From Chromera velia (taxonomy: Eukaryota; Sar; Chromeraceae), in assembly GCA_018398765.1 (NCBI GenBank), contig JAHBMJ010000610.1:2893-44537 (forward strand): 41,645 nucleotides of DNA. The letters run 5' to 3'. Shown one piece after another: positions 31,840 through 41,645 of the stretch. The notes beneath the pieces were generated by a model. That model was not told the origin of the DNA and made no database searches. It saw only the letters and a list, made by a program, of their open reading frames with translations. Position numbers and translations under genes: made by a program. The stretch's first letter is position 1. Each line of letters begins with the position of its first letter.

Positions 31840-33320
31840 ATGCGTGGGTGCATTGGTGCGTGTGTCTGAGTGTGCATATGCATACGAAATTAAGAAAAAT
31901 GCGACACTTTTCCCCTTTCAGCCTGTGAAAGTGCGACGCATAAAGACGCAGCAAACGGGTTCGCAAGCTTGTTTGGACTTTGGCCGGGAGGTCTGCTTCG
32001 AATTTGATCATGGGGTGCTCAGATCGATGAGAAAAAGAAGCGAACTTGAAAGACCCCGTGAAGATAGAGAGCGGTTGGAGTAGAGGTGGGACGGGGTGGA
32101 GTACATTATTCGGGACAGAAAACAGATATGAAGGGCCGCCAAATTTGTACGGGAAGTTTTCAAGCAATCGTTATCTCGGCCTCCTAGAAGGCAGCTGTAG
32201 CCAGACTCACAGTGACTCTGTGACGGCTGCGCTGACTGACGTACGAGGAACACATTAGGTAATCCAACTAATGAAGAGTCAAATGTATGGCAGCTGCACT
32301 AGCAAAAAAAATGACCCCCATTTTTGAAGGGCATCTTGGCTGTGGACTTTGTCTCTATTCTTTTCTATTATGGTGGTCTCAGTACAAGCACTCCAATGGC
32401 GGACCCGCTTGTAGTCACCAGGCAGGCAGTCAGAGAAAAGAGAGCTCTGTAAGGAAGGGGGTTGCACATACAGAGAAGAAGGCAAAAAAGTGAAATCTGC
32501 ATTGCATTCTTCCTCCCCTCTGCTTCTTTCTACACATGCTTTTGCTACCAGAGTAACCAAAACAGCCGTATTTTGACCTCAAACCTGTCGGGTAATCTTT
32601 GCAAAATATAGGGGATCTTCAATCAAGTATCCAATTTTCAAGATGTCCACTCTCCAGAAGACGACATGTTGTCATGTAGCAATGCATTCACACAAAGCAC
32701 AGAAAGGGTGTGCCAGACGTATACTGTTACTTGTTTTCCTTACCTGTTGCATCCGCTCGACAGGATCTGCACCGCCCGCCCTGCATTACGCACAGGCAGG
32801 GTCTCTGCTGCTGAGCTGTTTCATGCAAAGATCTATAAACGTTCCGGCTTCACGGTCAAAGCAGGTGTGTGGAAGCTTGACTGAGAGATGAATGCATGTA
32901 TAGACGGAGGGGTCGACACGCTCACGGAATCCTACTGTGTGCGGCCCCGGAAAGCACCTGTGCATACGAATTTGTATTGCATGACTCTTCATGATTCGGA
33001 TTGCCTAATGCTCTGTCTTCTGAGGCAGCCCTCCCTTCGTCCCCTCAATCAATCGGGCGTTTCAGCAAGTTTGACAATCGGAGAAAGTATGCTTGAGAAT
33101 TAAGGTGGTGCAGCTTCTCTCACGCGCCGCATATGTAATATATGCATGGATTTTCAAGGTCCAATCAGCTTCCACGTGTCGAGACGATTGTCGAGTCCGC
33201 AGCATGCGAAGCAGAAAGACGCTTTCTCCTGCAGAGCGTGCTGTAGTCTAAGCTGTCGTCAACTTTCAAGCTCGTCTCGCAGCTTTGTGTGACGGTCTCA
33301 TACTATACATGCGTGGTCTC
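31840..33320. other. Spacer, no supported gene
   Basis: Only short, overlapping frames on both strands; none shows a motif, and coding potential looks weak. A TATATGCATGG word lies near 33138. Confidence 0.5.
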
Positions 33321-33327
33321 TAGCATG

Positions 33328-33387
33328 GTCTCTCTCTCTCTCTCTCAATCTTACACACACACTGTGACACACACACACACATATACA

Positions 33388-33430
<43 letters not shown>

Positions 33431-33478
33431 ACACACACTTACTTGCATACTTACTTACTTACTTACTTACTTACTTCT
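33328..33478. repeat. CT, CA and CTTA microsatellite cluster
   Basis: (CT)n at 33328-33346, (CA)n with TACA interruptions at 33352-33438, and the tetranucleotide (ACTT)n at about 33438-33478. Confidence 0.95.
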
Positions 33479-33519
33479 TAGCCCTCCTTTTATTACTGGA
33501 ATAGCCTACCGTAGTATGT

Positions 33520-34130
33520 TTAAAAAGCTTTACAATTGACAGTGTGCACCTAATGTACATTGCACAGATGCATGTTTAAAATCAGAAAAAGAAACTTCAA
33601 TCTACTAGTAAGATATATATTTAATAGAATTCAAAAAATTTTAAAATGAATCATTAATTATATGCATGATTTATATAGAAGGAAAATAATTAACAAAATG
33701 TCATATGATTGAACTATTAGTCTTTTTATCTGTATGTTAAAAAAATATGAATGCATTTATCTTTTTCATAGTTTTTATTAGTCAGAGCCTCGACTCAGAG
33801 GTGATTTGTTTTTATGCCTAATCATTTTACCAAATTACCAGTGTCTTAATCACTTTTTTAGCGGTTTTTAGCCATTTTTCTCAACCCTAGTAGAACTTTT
33901 AACTTAATTAGTTTAAGTGATTTTAGTTTTAACTCCAAAATCTTAAGTGAGTAACAAAAATTTGAGTTTCATAATCTAGTCCATAGTACTAGTCATAATA
34001 AAGTCGATACTTAAAACCTTTTCATATTTTCATCTAGATTTTCAGTAGATAAATCCCTTTTTCCTTTTTAAATCTTAAAAATAAAGCGTAAGATCTTCCT
34101 AAAGATCTTCCATGCACATTGAGAAGAATT
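33520..34130. other. AT-rich island
   Basis: A strongly AT-rich stretch with no open frames, ending at the stop codon of the 823-residue minus-strand gene. It resembles the other islands in the window. Confidence 0.7.
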
Positions 34131-34134
34131 GAAA

Positions 34135-36606
34135 TCACATTTGGTTCCGATCAAGAAGACCCCCCACAACCCCTTCGAGGAGAAGTCGGGACACAGGAGG
34201 CGGCACTTCCTTGACCTCCAGCCATCCTTTTCGAATCTCGCACGACTGACTCACAGACTGACTCGGATCAGTGACCGCCTTTTCTGATTCCTCATTCATC
34301 GCTTTGATCACCTCAGAAAGCCCCACCTCAGACACCTTCCTCAAACTCTCAACTGACTCAGGTCCCACTGTCAAACAACCACATCGATGCAAAAGGCCGA
34401 CTGTCACCAAGAAGCCAAGCGGGCGACGCCATGCCATGCCTCGGAGTCTCGTGTTCCCCAACGCCAACGCAACCATAGATGCCCCATAGCTCGGCTGACC
34501 GACCAAGGAAGGACAAAGAGAATCCCACTCTGATCGTGCACGGAGGCACAGTCCTTTCTCGTCCTTTGTATATCCACGCCCCTCTCTCTCTCCCTCATGA
34601 CATTTCCACCCACTGCCAGCCAGATGAAAGAGAGTTGACTGGAAGTCTGCAGTTGAAGAATGATCATCAAATACCCTGGAGACCGTTTTGGAGTACGTTC
34701 GACTCTGTTCTTCTTGGTTCACGAAAAACAGACCGACATGTGAGAAAGTCGCATCTTCCCACTTTTCTGCCTCCTGCACCCCAACCCTTATCTCTCCCTC
34801 CTCCACCCCTTCCTCTCCCGCCTCCACTTCTTCCCCGACTCCTTCCCCTTCCCACCCCTCCCCCCCTTCCTCTCCCGCCTCCACCTCTTCCCCTCCCCCT
34901 CCCCCTCCCGCGCCTCTCAACATCTCCCTTCTGTTCCCTCTCAAAAGAATATCTGAAACAACCTCATCTGCCTCCACACAAGTCCACCGATCCTTATGCT
35001 GAGGCTCCAAAGAAAAAGAAAGACGGGGCATGGGCCCATTGACGTCAGGGTCTCCCAGAAGCTCCAGTGGCGCTCCCGCGAAAAACGCTTGAGGGTGAAG
35101 CGAGACATCTAAAAACGCCTCTTCAAGCACACCATGCCATGGCAGTTCACATTCAAACACAAGAAATTCAACTTCCTCCCATGATTGGAGAACCAAACGA
35201 CCGATCGAACCCGCCTCGTGATCCCACTGAGAAAAAACCAAAGCTGGACGCCAATCCGGACGCAGTTGACGGAGATATCTGAACACTGGAATTTGTTGCA
35301 TGCTCCAGTACCCACACGCACGCGGCCGCCACCACATCACTTCATGCATCCGAAAGAAAGCATTCACACCCACAGCATTCACAAAATCACGCAACAACGC
35401 AAGAGCCCCCTTCCGCAAAAACAGGAAAAGCACAGCTTGTGGGGTTTCTTTGAAGGCGATAGGGCCGCACGAAATCTCATCCGAATCCTCATCTGCGTCT
35501 TCCTCTTCTTCTTCTTCTCCTCTCTTCCAAAGAAACGCAAACACACCCAACAACCCCTTCAGGATCTCATGGAACCCCTCAGACCCCATCTTGTCTTCAG
35601 AGGGGCAATAAGACGGATCCCCACAGAAGCAGCACAGCACATGCATGAACCAATCAACCCGATTCCGACTCTCAAGTTGCTCTTCCACATAATCTGCAAG
35701 TCGAGAGACGTACAGTTCTAATAGTCGCTTTGCGCTGCCCCCCTCCTTCAAGCGTCGTGCGAGCAGATACCAAATGGCGCATTCTTTCACGCGACCCGAC
35801 TTCATGCATACACTTACAAGCGACTCTTCAAAAGCATTCCTGCACGCTTCCTTTGCCTGACTCTCGGCATCTGTTTGTTGTTCTTTCCGTGACTCCCTGC
35901 ACAAGAGATTGTGGACCTCCGCAACCTCCTTCGCGTTGAAGCTTCCCAAATGCTCCGTCAGACAGGAGTGGAAGGCAGCAACATCCCCCTTCTGTATGAA
36001 GGAGGCAAGTTCAATCATCAAGACCGTAGAAGGAGGGGCCAGATCTCCGAGTTTCAGGCCGGCGGCGTCGAAGATCTGAGTCAACTCACGTAGATCTTCT
36101 GGGAGACAAAAATCCTTCAGAGAGTCCGTTAGAGTCGGGATGCAGTCTTTGCCTGACTCTGTCAGGTGAGAAAGCAGAAGGCAGGCGGGGGAGACATCGA
36201 AGAATTTGGCGATGGTTTTCGTAAAGGACAGAGCGTGGCGTGTTCTCAAAGCTCTCGAAAGGAGGAGGACAACCAAGGCCGCTCCTGGAATCTCAACTTC
36301 CTTCCCCCTTCTTCCGCTTCTGCCTCCATTCTTTCCACGCAGTATCAGAGTTTGGAGACGGAGTTTTCCTGAAGATCCCGTCTCCGCCCTTATCAAGGCA
36401 ATCACCTCATCGATTCTCTTGGAGGGCAGTCCTGCGTGTGTGTCTAGCAGGACAGTCTGAAGAGAGGTGATCTTCGTTCTACTCTGCTCCGTGTAGGCAC
36501 GGTAGAAGGCTCTGCAGACCCGTGCTTGAAAGAGGAAGCCCTCGTTCAGATAAGGTGTAAGACGGTCCGCCAAAAACGACGTAGAAGGAGTGAACGGGGA
36601 AGCCAT
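34135..36606 (-). CDS. Large hypothetical protein, possible F-box-like N-terminus
   Basis: An intron-free frame of 823 residues from ATG 36606 to TGA. The frame opens 24 codons earlier but without an ATG. The first ~45 residues (FLADRLTPYLNEGFLFQARVCRAFYRAY) have the spacing of an F-box-like helix set, which would link a substrate receptor to a ubiquitin ligase; this is weak. The middle is alpha-helical with Leu-rich segments. An acidic run (EEEEEEDADEDSDE) lies near residue 375, and a Gly/Glu-rich low-complexity segment containing a repeated GEEVEAGEEG unit near residue 590. No enzyme motif was seen. It is divergently arranged with the cysteine-rich gene at 37305. Length and clean reading frame make it a real gene; function unknown. 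Confidence 0.75.
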   Translation of the reverse strand: MASPFTPSTSFLADRLTPYLNEGFLFQARVCRAFYRAYTEQSRTKITSLQTVLLDTHAGLPSKRIDEVIALIRAETGSSGKLRLQTLILRGKNGGRSGRRGKEVEIPGAALVVLLLSRALRTRHALSFTKTIAKFFDVSPACLLLSHLTESGKDCIPTLTDSLKDFCLPEDLRELTQIFDAAGLKLGDLAPPSTVLMIELASFIQKGDVAAFHSCLTEHLGSFNAKEVAEVHNLLCRESRKEQQTDAESQAKEACRNAFEESLVSVCMKSGRVKECAIWYLLARRLKEGGSAKRLLELYVSRLADYVEEQLESRNRVDWFMHVLCCFCGDPSYCPSEDKMGSEGFHEILKGLLGVFAFLWKRGEEEEEEDADEDSDEISCGPIAFKETPQAVLFLFLRKGALALLRDFVNAVGVNAFFRMHEVMWWRPRACGYWSMQQIPVFRYLRQLRPDWRPALVFSQWDHEAGSIGRLVLQSWEEVEFLVFECELPWHGVLEEAFLDVSLHPQAFFAGAPLELLGDPDVNGPMPRLSFSLEPQHKDRWTCVEADEVVSDILLRGNRREMLRGAGGGGGGEEVEAGEEGGEGWEGEGVGEEVEAGEEGVEEGEIRVGVQEAEKWEDATFSHVGLFFVNQEEQSRTYSKTVSRVFDDHSSTADFQSTLFHLAGSGWKCHEGEREGRGYTKDEKGLCLRARSEWDSLCPSLVGQPSYGASMVALALGNTRLRGMAWRRPLGFLVTVGLLHRCGCLTVGPESVESLRKVSEVGLSEVIKAMNEESEKAVTDPSQSVSQSCEIRKGWLEVKEVPPPVSRLLLEGVVGGLLDRNQM

Positions 36607-37304
36607 ATCTCTGGAGAAAATGGAGAAATGCAATACCTTCTTGCAAATACACTGCAAAGATAACACAGCCGAAGCCAATCAGGGAAAACCCCAGGAATCT
36701 GATGGGAGGAGCTTCGCCTTCGATGTCAGAAGATCTCAGGGCTCAGTCTGATCAGACCCCCGTACTCCACTAACTTGAAGTCCTAAGCAGTTTGACAACG
36801 ACTGTCTCAGCTGCTCACAAAGAGATGTTCAGAGGGTCTGCATTGCATGTAAATGAACATATGTGAGAGGTCTGGGACCGAGGTGTGATTGTCGTCCATG
36901 ATGCGTCTGCCAAACTGGTCCGACAGCCTCATTGCAGGCATGCAATTTTCTGTCGTTCAGTCTGATTTTTGTGCTGAACTGCGCGCAGGGAGAGCCGAGA
37001 AACCGATTAATCGGCTCAGTGCGAACATTGCCGCGGCCTAAAAACGCATGCATGCATGCACATGCATGTGCTTCTTGCAACAGATCGACGATCTAAGCTG
37101 GATCTCTATATAGAGCTTGAGAATCTTGCTTGACTCTCTTCACTGCGATCTGCGCCTCTGTCTCAATGCAAATTGGAAGCTTGTGCATCGCATCTTTGCT
37201 TCCTACAACCATTGACCATGTCTGTCTGACTGGTCTTCGCTTCAAGACCTCATCTCTTTGTGACGTACCGAGTGTCAGAAATTCGATTGGCTTTGATTTC
37301 ACCC
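36607..37304. promoter_or_regulatory. Divergent intergenic region with the shared 19-nt element
   Basis: Between two oppositely directed genes. CCGATTAATCGGCTCAGTG lies at 37003-37021, preceded by gcgcgcaggg (36981-36990) and followed by a run of overlapping TGCATGCA words at about 37045-37068. The 19-nt element differs in one base from that at 30034-30052. Activity as a promoter element is an inference. Confidence 0.45.
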
Positions 37305-38339
37305 ATGGTGCAACGCTCAGGAAAGAGGCGAGGGATCCGCACTAACACCTCTGTCAAACAGTGCCGGTGTACAGAATGCACCTTCCTCTTTCGGGCTTGC
37401 ACTATGCCCCCCAGAACACAGCAATTTCAGGCTCACGATGGCTCTGTGAAACCACTCCTCTGGCTGAAGCCAAACCTCTCTGGTTTCCTTCCAAAAGATG
37501 ATCTGCCTGAGGGACGGTGGCCGGACGTGGAAAGCAAACAAAAGTCTGCAAGGAGTGCAATTCGGTTGTTACAAAAGCACAGGACTTGTGGTGCGATAAA
37601 GGACTGGGACATGTGGAGCAAACGGAAGGATCGAAAGAATTTCTTCATTGCAAAGGCTATGCTGGATGCCTTCTTCTTCTATCGTAGCAAAGGCAACACT
37701 TTTTGGAAGGATGTGGACATTCATTCCGCAATGTGCGACTGCTGGTCAGAAGACCCTCATCGTGAACGGCACTGTTGGGTGTGCTGCAGACCTGGAAAGA
37801 TATGCAAAGACGGTGACTGCTGGGACTGCTGCAGCGAGGGCTTTTATGAGTGTCCTTTTGGGCAGTGCATTGCATGTTGCAGATCGTGTTGCCTGTTTGG
37901 ATGGAATCATGACACTTATTGCATGTCTAAGGAAGCGGATGAAGAGGATTTCAGTGACGAGGGTTTCGAACTGCTGTCTGACTCTTGGGAAGGTGCGGTC
38001 GATCTGGACGTTTCTGAAACGCACGAAGTGTCCCCACCCGTACCTCCGCCTTCCTCGCTCTCAAAGGAAGCTGGTGAGGCGCACTGGCCGACTCTTTCTG
38101 AAGCGCGACAAAGTCAATGGATTCACCAGAAACCCGTCTGTACGGTTTCTGGGAGCCGTGGAAGCAGGGCAGGCTCCGTGTGGAAAGGTTCGACAAGCTG
38201 CCGATTTCCACTGTCTTTTTGGCTTCTGGAAGGATCACTGACTGTGGCAGAAGGACCTTCAGAAACCAGCTCAGAGCAGTGGATGGACGTGTACTGCAGG
38301 AATGCCCCAAAAGTCGAACAAGAGTTTTTCTTCGTGTAA
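37305..38339 (+). CDS. Cysteine-rich hypothetical protein
   Basis: A frame of 344 residues from ATG 37305 (an alternative start is ATG 37404) to TAA. A central segment of about 65 residues, roughly 145-210, contains about 20 cysteines in dense pairs (CWVCC, CWDCC, CIACCRSCC) with the repeated spacing C-W-x-C-C, interleaved with Trp, His and Gly. It could bind zinc or be disulfide-linked. There is no signal peptide at either start. The following part is acidic (EADEEDFSDEGFE), then Pro/Ser-rich. I recognise no family. It shares the upstream element noted at 37003 with the nucleotidase region. Confidence 0.6.
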   Translation: MVQRSGKRRGIRTNTSVKQCRCTECTFLFRACTMPPRTQQFQAHDGSVKPLLWLKPNLSGFLPKDDLPEGRWPDVESKQKSARSAIRLLQKHRTCGAIKDWDMWSKRKDRKNFFIAKAMLDAFFFYRSKGNTFWKDVDIHSAMCDCWSEDPHRERHCWVCCRPGKICKDGDCWDCCSEGFYECPFGQCIACCRSCCLFGWNHDTYCMSKEADEEDFSDEGFELLSDSWEGAVDLDVSETHEVSPPVPPPSSLSKEAGEAHWPTLSEARQSQWIHQKPVCTVSGSRGSRAGSVWKGSTSCRFPLSFWLLEGSLTVAEGPSETSSEQWMDVYCRNAPKVEQEFFFV

Positions 38340-39535
38340 TTCGACGCAGTGCAGGTTTTTCTGGCGACCATAGGCCATGACGACCTGGATGTCGACTGTA
38401 TAGTATGATCTCAGCATTGAGTGCCAGACGCAGCCCGAGCTAGTGCCAGAGGAAGTTAGATTCTGATAGAATCTCGCCTTCTCCATTAGTAGAACAACAC
38501 TCGCGTGCAACTGTGTAACGCGATCTCCATCTTTTGGCTCATCTAGTAGCTGTCAAATATAATGTATATGTTCATAAACACAGTACAAGCATTCGCTAGC
38601 TCATTCGACTTCATAATACAGACTTTTCATAATACTCTGGTTGCATATACTCAACGACTTCAAGTTTGACTACTAGTACTCAACGAGTGGTGGGCTAGCT
38701 TGCTAGTCAGCTTATTACAATGTGACAATGTCGTTATTATGACTCGTTAAAACTATCCAATATTTATAAGGAATTGAATTAATTTTTTTTTTAAAGTTTT
38801 TTTTTATATATAATTCAAGTTTCAAAGTAGATTCAATCAATATATAGCCATAGCTTTCTAACTAACTTAACTTTGAATGTATAATGAACATATGTACTAT
38901 CTAGAAACATACTATTTGTGATACAGTGATACTGTCACGTTAGAAACGGTTAGACTGGCAATTTATATGAATGATACTACTATTTTAATCTAGATTAATT
39001 TTAATTTAATATAATAACATTAAAAAAACGTTAACTATTAACGGCTTTTATTCAGTTTTTCACAGTTTTTTTAAAAATGAACTTTTTGAGTTTGGCATTC
39101 CCTTAATTGTTACAGTGTACTGAGTGCATCTAGTAGTATGCAGTGTACGCGTCCTATAAGTCGTCCTTCATTCCAGCCTAATTTCCAGGTGGACCTGAGC
39201 TAGGACCTGAGGTGGTACTATGTTTGGAGATTACAGACTAAGAAACTGTAAAGGTTTCTATATGGCTTCCCTTGTAATCAAAAACTTTACAAAGGTTGTC
39301 AGTGAACTCGGCCACACCAGCATTTGGCCCAGAAATGTCTCTCTAGAAAGGAGCCTTTGAAAAACCGCTCGGTCCCAACGAAAGATATCGAAAGATCCCC
39401 CGTCCACCATCCCCCGGCCCCCCCGCCAACTGGGAGCATTGAATGAAGCCCTCAAAACACAAGTCAGCGAAGGCCAGCAGAGCAGCCCTTCCACGTGCAG
39501 CAGATCTCTAGAGAGCCCACGCGTTTCCCTTCTCC
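38340..39535. other. Spacer with AT-rich island
   Basis: 38520-39130 is AT-rich without open frames. 39258-39535 lies just 3' of the acyl-CoA synthetase stop and is probably its 3' untranslated or flanking sequence. Confidence 0.6.
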
Positions 39536-40148
39536 TCAAAGCTTGGCCTGCGCAGGCACGTCTGTCTCTGCAATGCCCCCCGGGTGCGCGTCCTCCTCGG
39601 AGGAGTACATCTCCTCCACAAGGGCGCAGTACTTCTCCGCAGTCACGCTGCGCTTCAGTTTCATCGTGGGGGTCAGCTCGCCCCCTTCCTGCAGACAGAT
39701 TTGCATGATCGTTCTCTTCTCTTGTTTTTGTCTTTGTTTTCCCTGTCTGGAAAAAAACACAGGGACAGGCGGAGACAGCTCGAACAGCAAAAGCACAGGG
39801 CAGCAGCTTTCAGCTTGGAGCAGCATTCAACGAGAAACACGCAAGGAAGACCACAGCCCTTCCTGAATGGCAAAACAAAAAGAAGAGGTGAACCAAAGAA
39901 GGATCAGTCCAAGAGAGAGAATGCCCGGTCGAATCGTAGTTGGGAGGGTGTTGTGATACAGTCACTTCATTCCACCTGTTGATTGCTTCTGGGCAGTTTT
40001 CAGGAAAGACTGGGGGGAGGACTGGGTGGCTGACCTGAGTAAAGTCTGTGGGAAGAACTCTCCACTTCTGGACGTACTGGGCCCTTGAGATTGCCCGTCT
40101 GTTCACTCTTCGCATCCCCTCGTCAATCAGCCTGCACAAACACACACA

Positions 40149-40187
<39 letters not shown>

Positions 40188-41321
40188 GGAGAGGGGGAGG
40201 TAGAGGGAGAGGGATGAGAGAGAGCGAAGCGAACAGCGGAGGAGTGCGGACTTGCTCTAAGGCTCGAACAGACTTGCATTCACTCTCTCCCCTCCCCAGA
40301 TCGCTCCGCGTGCGTGTGCGTGAGGCGTGCGCGCGTGTGTGCGTGTGTGTGCACTTAGGAAAGGCAAGGAAGTAACAGAAGTTGATTGACATACCTGTGG
40401 AGTACAGGGCAGTTCCGAGCATCAGTGACGGTGGTTGCCCTCGATCTTCCCTCCTTCAGGAGCTGTACTGTCTGGGCAGCGAGAGTGTCGGTAGGTTGTC
40501 CCTCAGCATCCGGTTCTGCAGGCAGGCAGTGAGTGAGTGAGTGGGGAGGAAATTCAGGGATCACAAATGCACCTACAGACAGACTGCAGAAAGTCGGACT
40601 TGTACACGAACAAACAAGGCACTGTGACGGCCATCGAGTTCTGCCACTCCATCGGAAGCAGTTGAAAAAAACAACAACGATCAGACAGGCAGAGATCCTG
40701 GATAAAGGAGGGAAAACACATGAACACTGCCATTAGAGCAGCTGCACGGACTAATAGCAGCACGGTATGACCTTCGCAGATTCTTTCTGTCTCCCACACA
40801 GACCTGAGCGGAGGCAGAGGAGGACAGAGAGGAACCGTCTATGGTCTCCGATCAGTTGGCAGTTGCTCACGAAGGGCAGCTCTTCCCTGATGGCCGTCTC
40901 GATCAGGACAGGAGGGATGTTCTCCCCTCCTGCTGTGATGATCAGCTCCTTCAGTCTGCACACACAGATACGAGAGAATTAATGTTTCGAGCGACACCAA
41001 GCGCTCTCCTTTCACGCACCTTCCGGTGGACCCACCGACGCTGCCTCTCCGCCTGCTTGAGAATCTCAAACGGTTCCCACCAGAAGTCACACGTCTCCTC
41101 AAACCAACGAAAACCATTCGAAAATGGAAAGGGAACGGAACGAATGGAAAGAAAGACGAGGTCTTTTACTAGAGCATTCGTTCATTCGTTCTGGCAGAAG
41201 AACACATGCAGAGACAGACCTCCCAGTGATGAACACAAACCCATCCGAGTCGACAAAACCCAAATCCCCCGAGTGGAGAAATCCGTGTTCGTCCACCGTG
41301 GATCGGGTTGCCTCGGCATTT
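39536..41321 (-). CDS. Long-chain acyl-CoA synthetase, C-terminal five exons (5' part outside window)
   Basis: Exons in transcription order, each with AG/GT borders and matching phases: 41321-41220, 40955-40804, 40515-40395, 40131-40035 and 39688-39536 (TGA). They encode the C-terminal region of an AMP-forming acyl-CoA synthetase: HGFLHSGDLGFVDSDGFVFITGR, then LKELIITAGGENIPPVLIE, then ISRAQYVQKWRVLP and GGELTPTMKLKR. The enzyme joins fatty acids to CoA with ATP. The AMP-binding P-loop lies upstream of the window, so the gene is partial here. The last three residues are AKL, a form of the peroxisomal PTS1 signal. A CA/GA microsatellite sits in the intron at 40132-40394. Confidence 0.92.
40141..40200. 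repeat. CA/GA microsatellite in an intron
   Basis: (CA)n passing into (GA)n, within the intron of the acyl-CoA synthetase gene, close to the 3' splice site of the exon at 40131. Read on the coding strand it is (TC)n(TG)n, which may serve as the polypyrimidine tract. Confidence 0.95.
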
Positions 41322-41614
41322 CTGCATTCAGAGAGAAATGAACAGTCAAACACCGCACTGATGCGAAGGACAGTCAGACCTCACACTGATGCAGACGGAC
41401 TGATAGGGGGCGCGGAAGGAATCAGAGAGATGGTGCAAACACGAAAACGAAACGGCAGACAGAAACACGAACATGAAAAGGATGGCTGAACATGGAAAAA
41501 ACGCTACGCCAAGCCGACACAAAAAGGGAGCAGAGCAGAGGTGCGGATGGGGGTTCAAATGGAGCATCAAATCTCTTCAATGCTTCTCACCCTCATTCGA
41601 TTCCCGTAGACAGG

Positions 41615-41619
<5 letters not shown>

Positions 41620-41645
<26 letters not shown>
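41620..41645. other. Terminal poly-C run, likely assembly edge
   Basis: 26 consecutive C residues end the window, mirroring the G runs beside the internal N gap. Probably an assembly artefact or a low-complexity break. Confidence 0.8.

Noticed and set aside
34479-35042. Plus-strand Pro/Leu-rich frame of 187 codons
   Set aside because: It is antisense to the Gly/Glu-rich part of the 823-residue gene and follows from its composition.
39810-40163. Single 117-codon minus-strand frame as a separate gene
   Set aside because: Only 40035-40131 is an exon of the acyl-CoA synthetase; the rest reads through the intron and the microsatellite.

Overview
The window is eukaryotic nuclear DNA. It has GT-AG introns whose phases join correctly, long intergenic spacers, many CA/GA/CAGA microsatellites, a Ty3/gypsy-type LTR retrotransposon and AT-rich islands between genes of moderate GC. 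Repeated TGCATGC words (the kind bound by ApiAP2 factors), together with a possible signal-plus-transit leader, suggest an alveolate alga with a complex plastid. A chromerid such as Chromera velia is my best guess. That is an inference; no marker gene here proves it.

Layout. 1-5340: a tandem array of a ~1.19 kb unit (four full copies and one partial), open at the left edge. 5791-7275 (-): a coiled-coil reading frame broken by two in-frame TAA codons. 7567-14235: no intact gene; three copies of an interspersed repeat (family A) and two decayed reading frames. 14500-15620: CA, GA and CAGA simple repeats. 16157-17449 (-): a chorismate-lyase-like protein with an N-terminal hydrophobic leader. 17655-17962: assembly gap. 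18350-22064 (+): a multi-exon SET-domain methyltransferase with an in-frame extra exon that repeats its post-SET cysteine motif. 22065-23795: AT-rich spacer. 23801-27754: an LTR retrotransposon with a target-site duplication, heavily mutated and lacking RNase H and integrase. 29140-29748 (-): an RGG-box protein, divergent from a GDA1/CD39 nucleotidase at 30370-31649 (+) that carries a frame break. 34135-36606 (-): a large hypothetical protein, divergent from a cysteine-rich protein at 37305-38339 (+). 39536-41321 (-): the last five exons of a long-chain acyl-CoA synthetase ending in -AKL, a possible peroxisomal signal. The window ends in a poly-C run.

The genes do not form an operon or an obvious pathway. 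The most striking property is mutational. Copies of the tandem unit, the two LTRs and the family A repeats differ from one another almost only by transitions, mostly in CpG and CpA/TpG contexts. This resembles the result of a repeat-directed C-to-T process, or of dense cytosine methylation followed by deamination. A second regulatory lead is a 19-nt element with one mismatch, shared by the two divergent intergenic regions at about 30034 and 37003.
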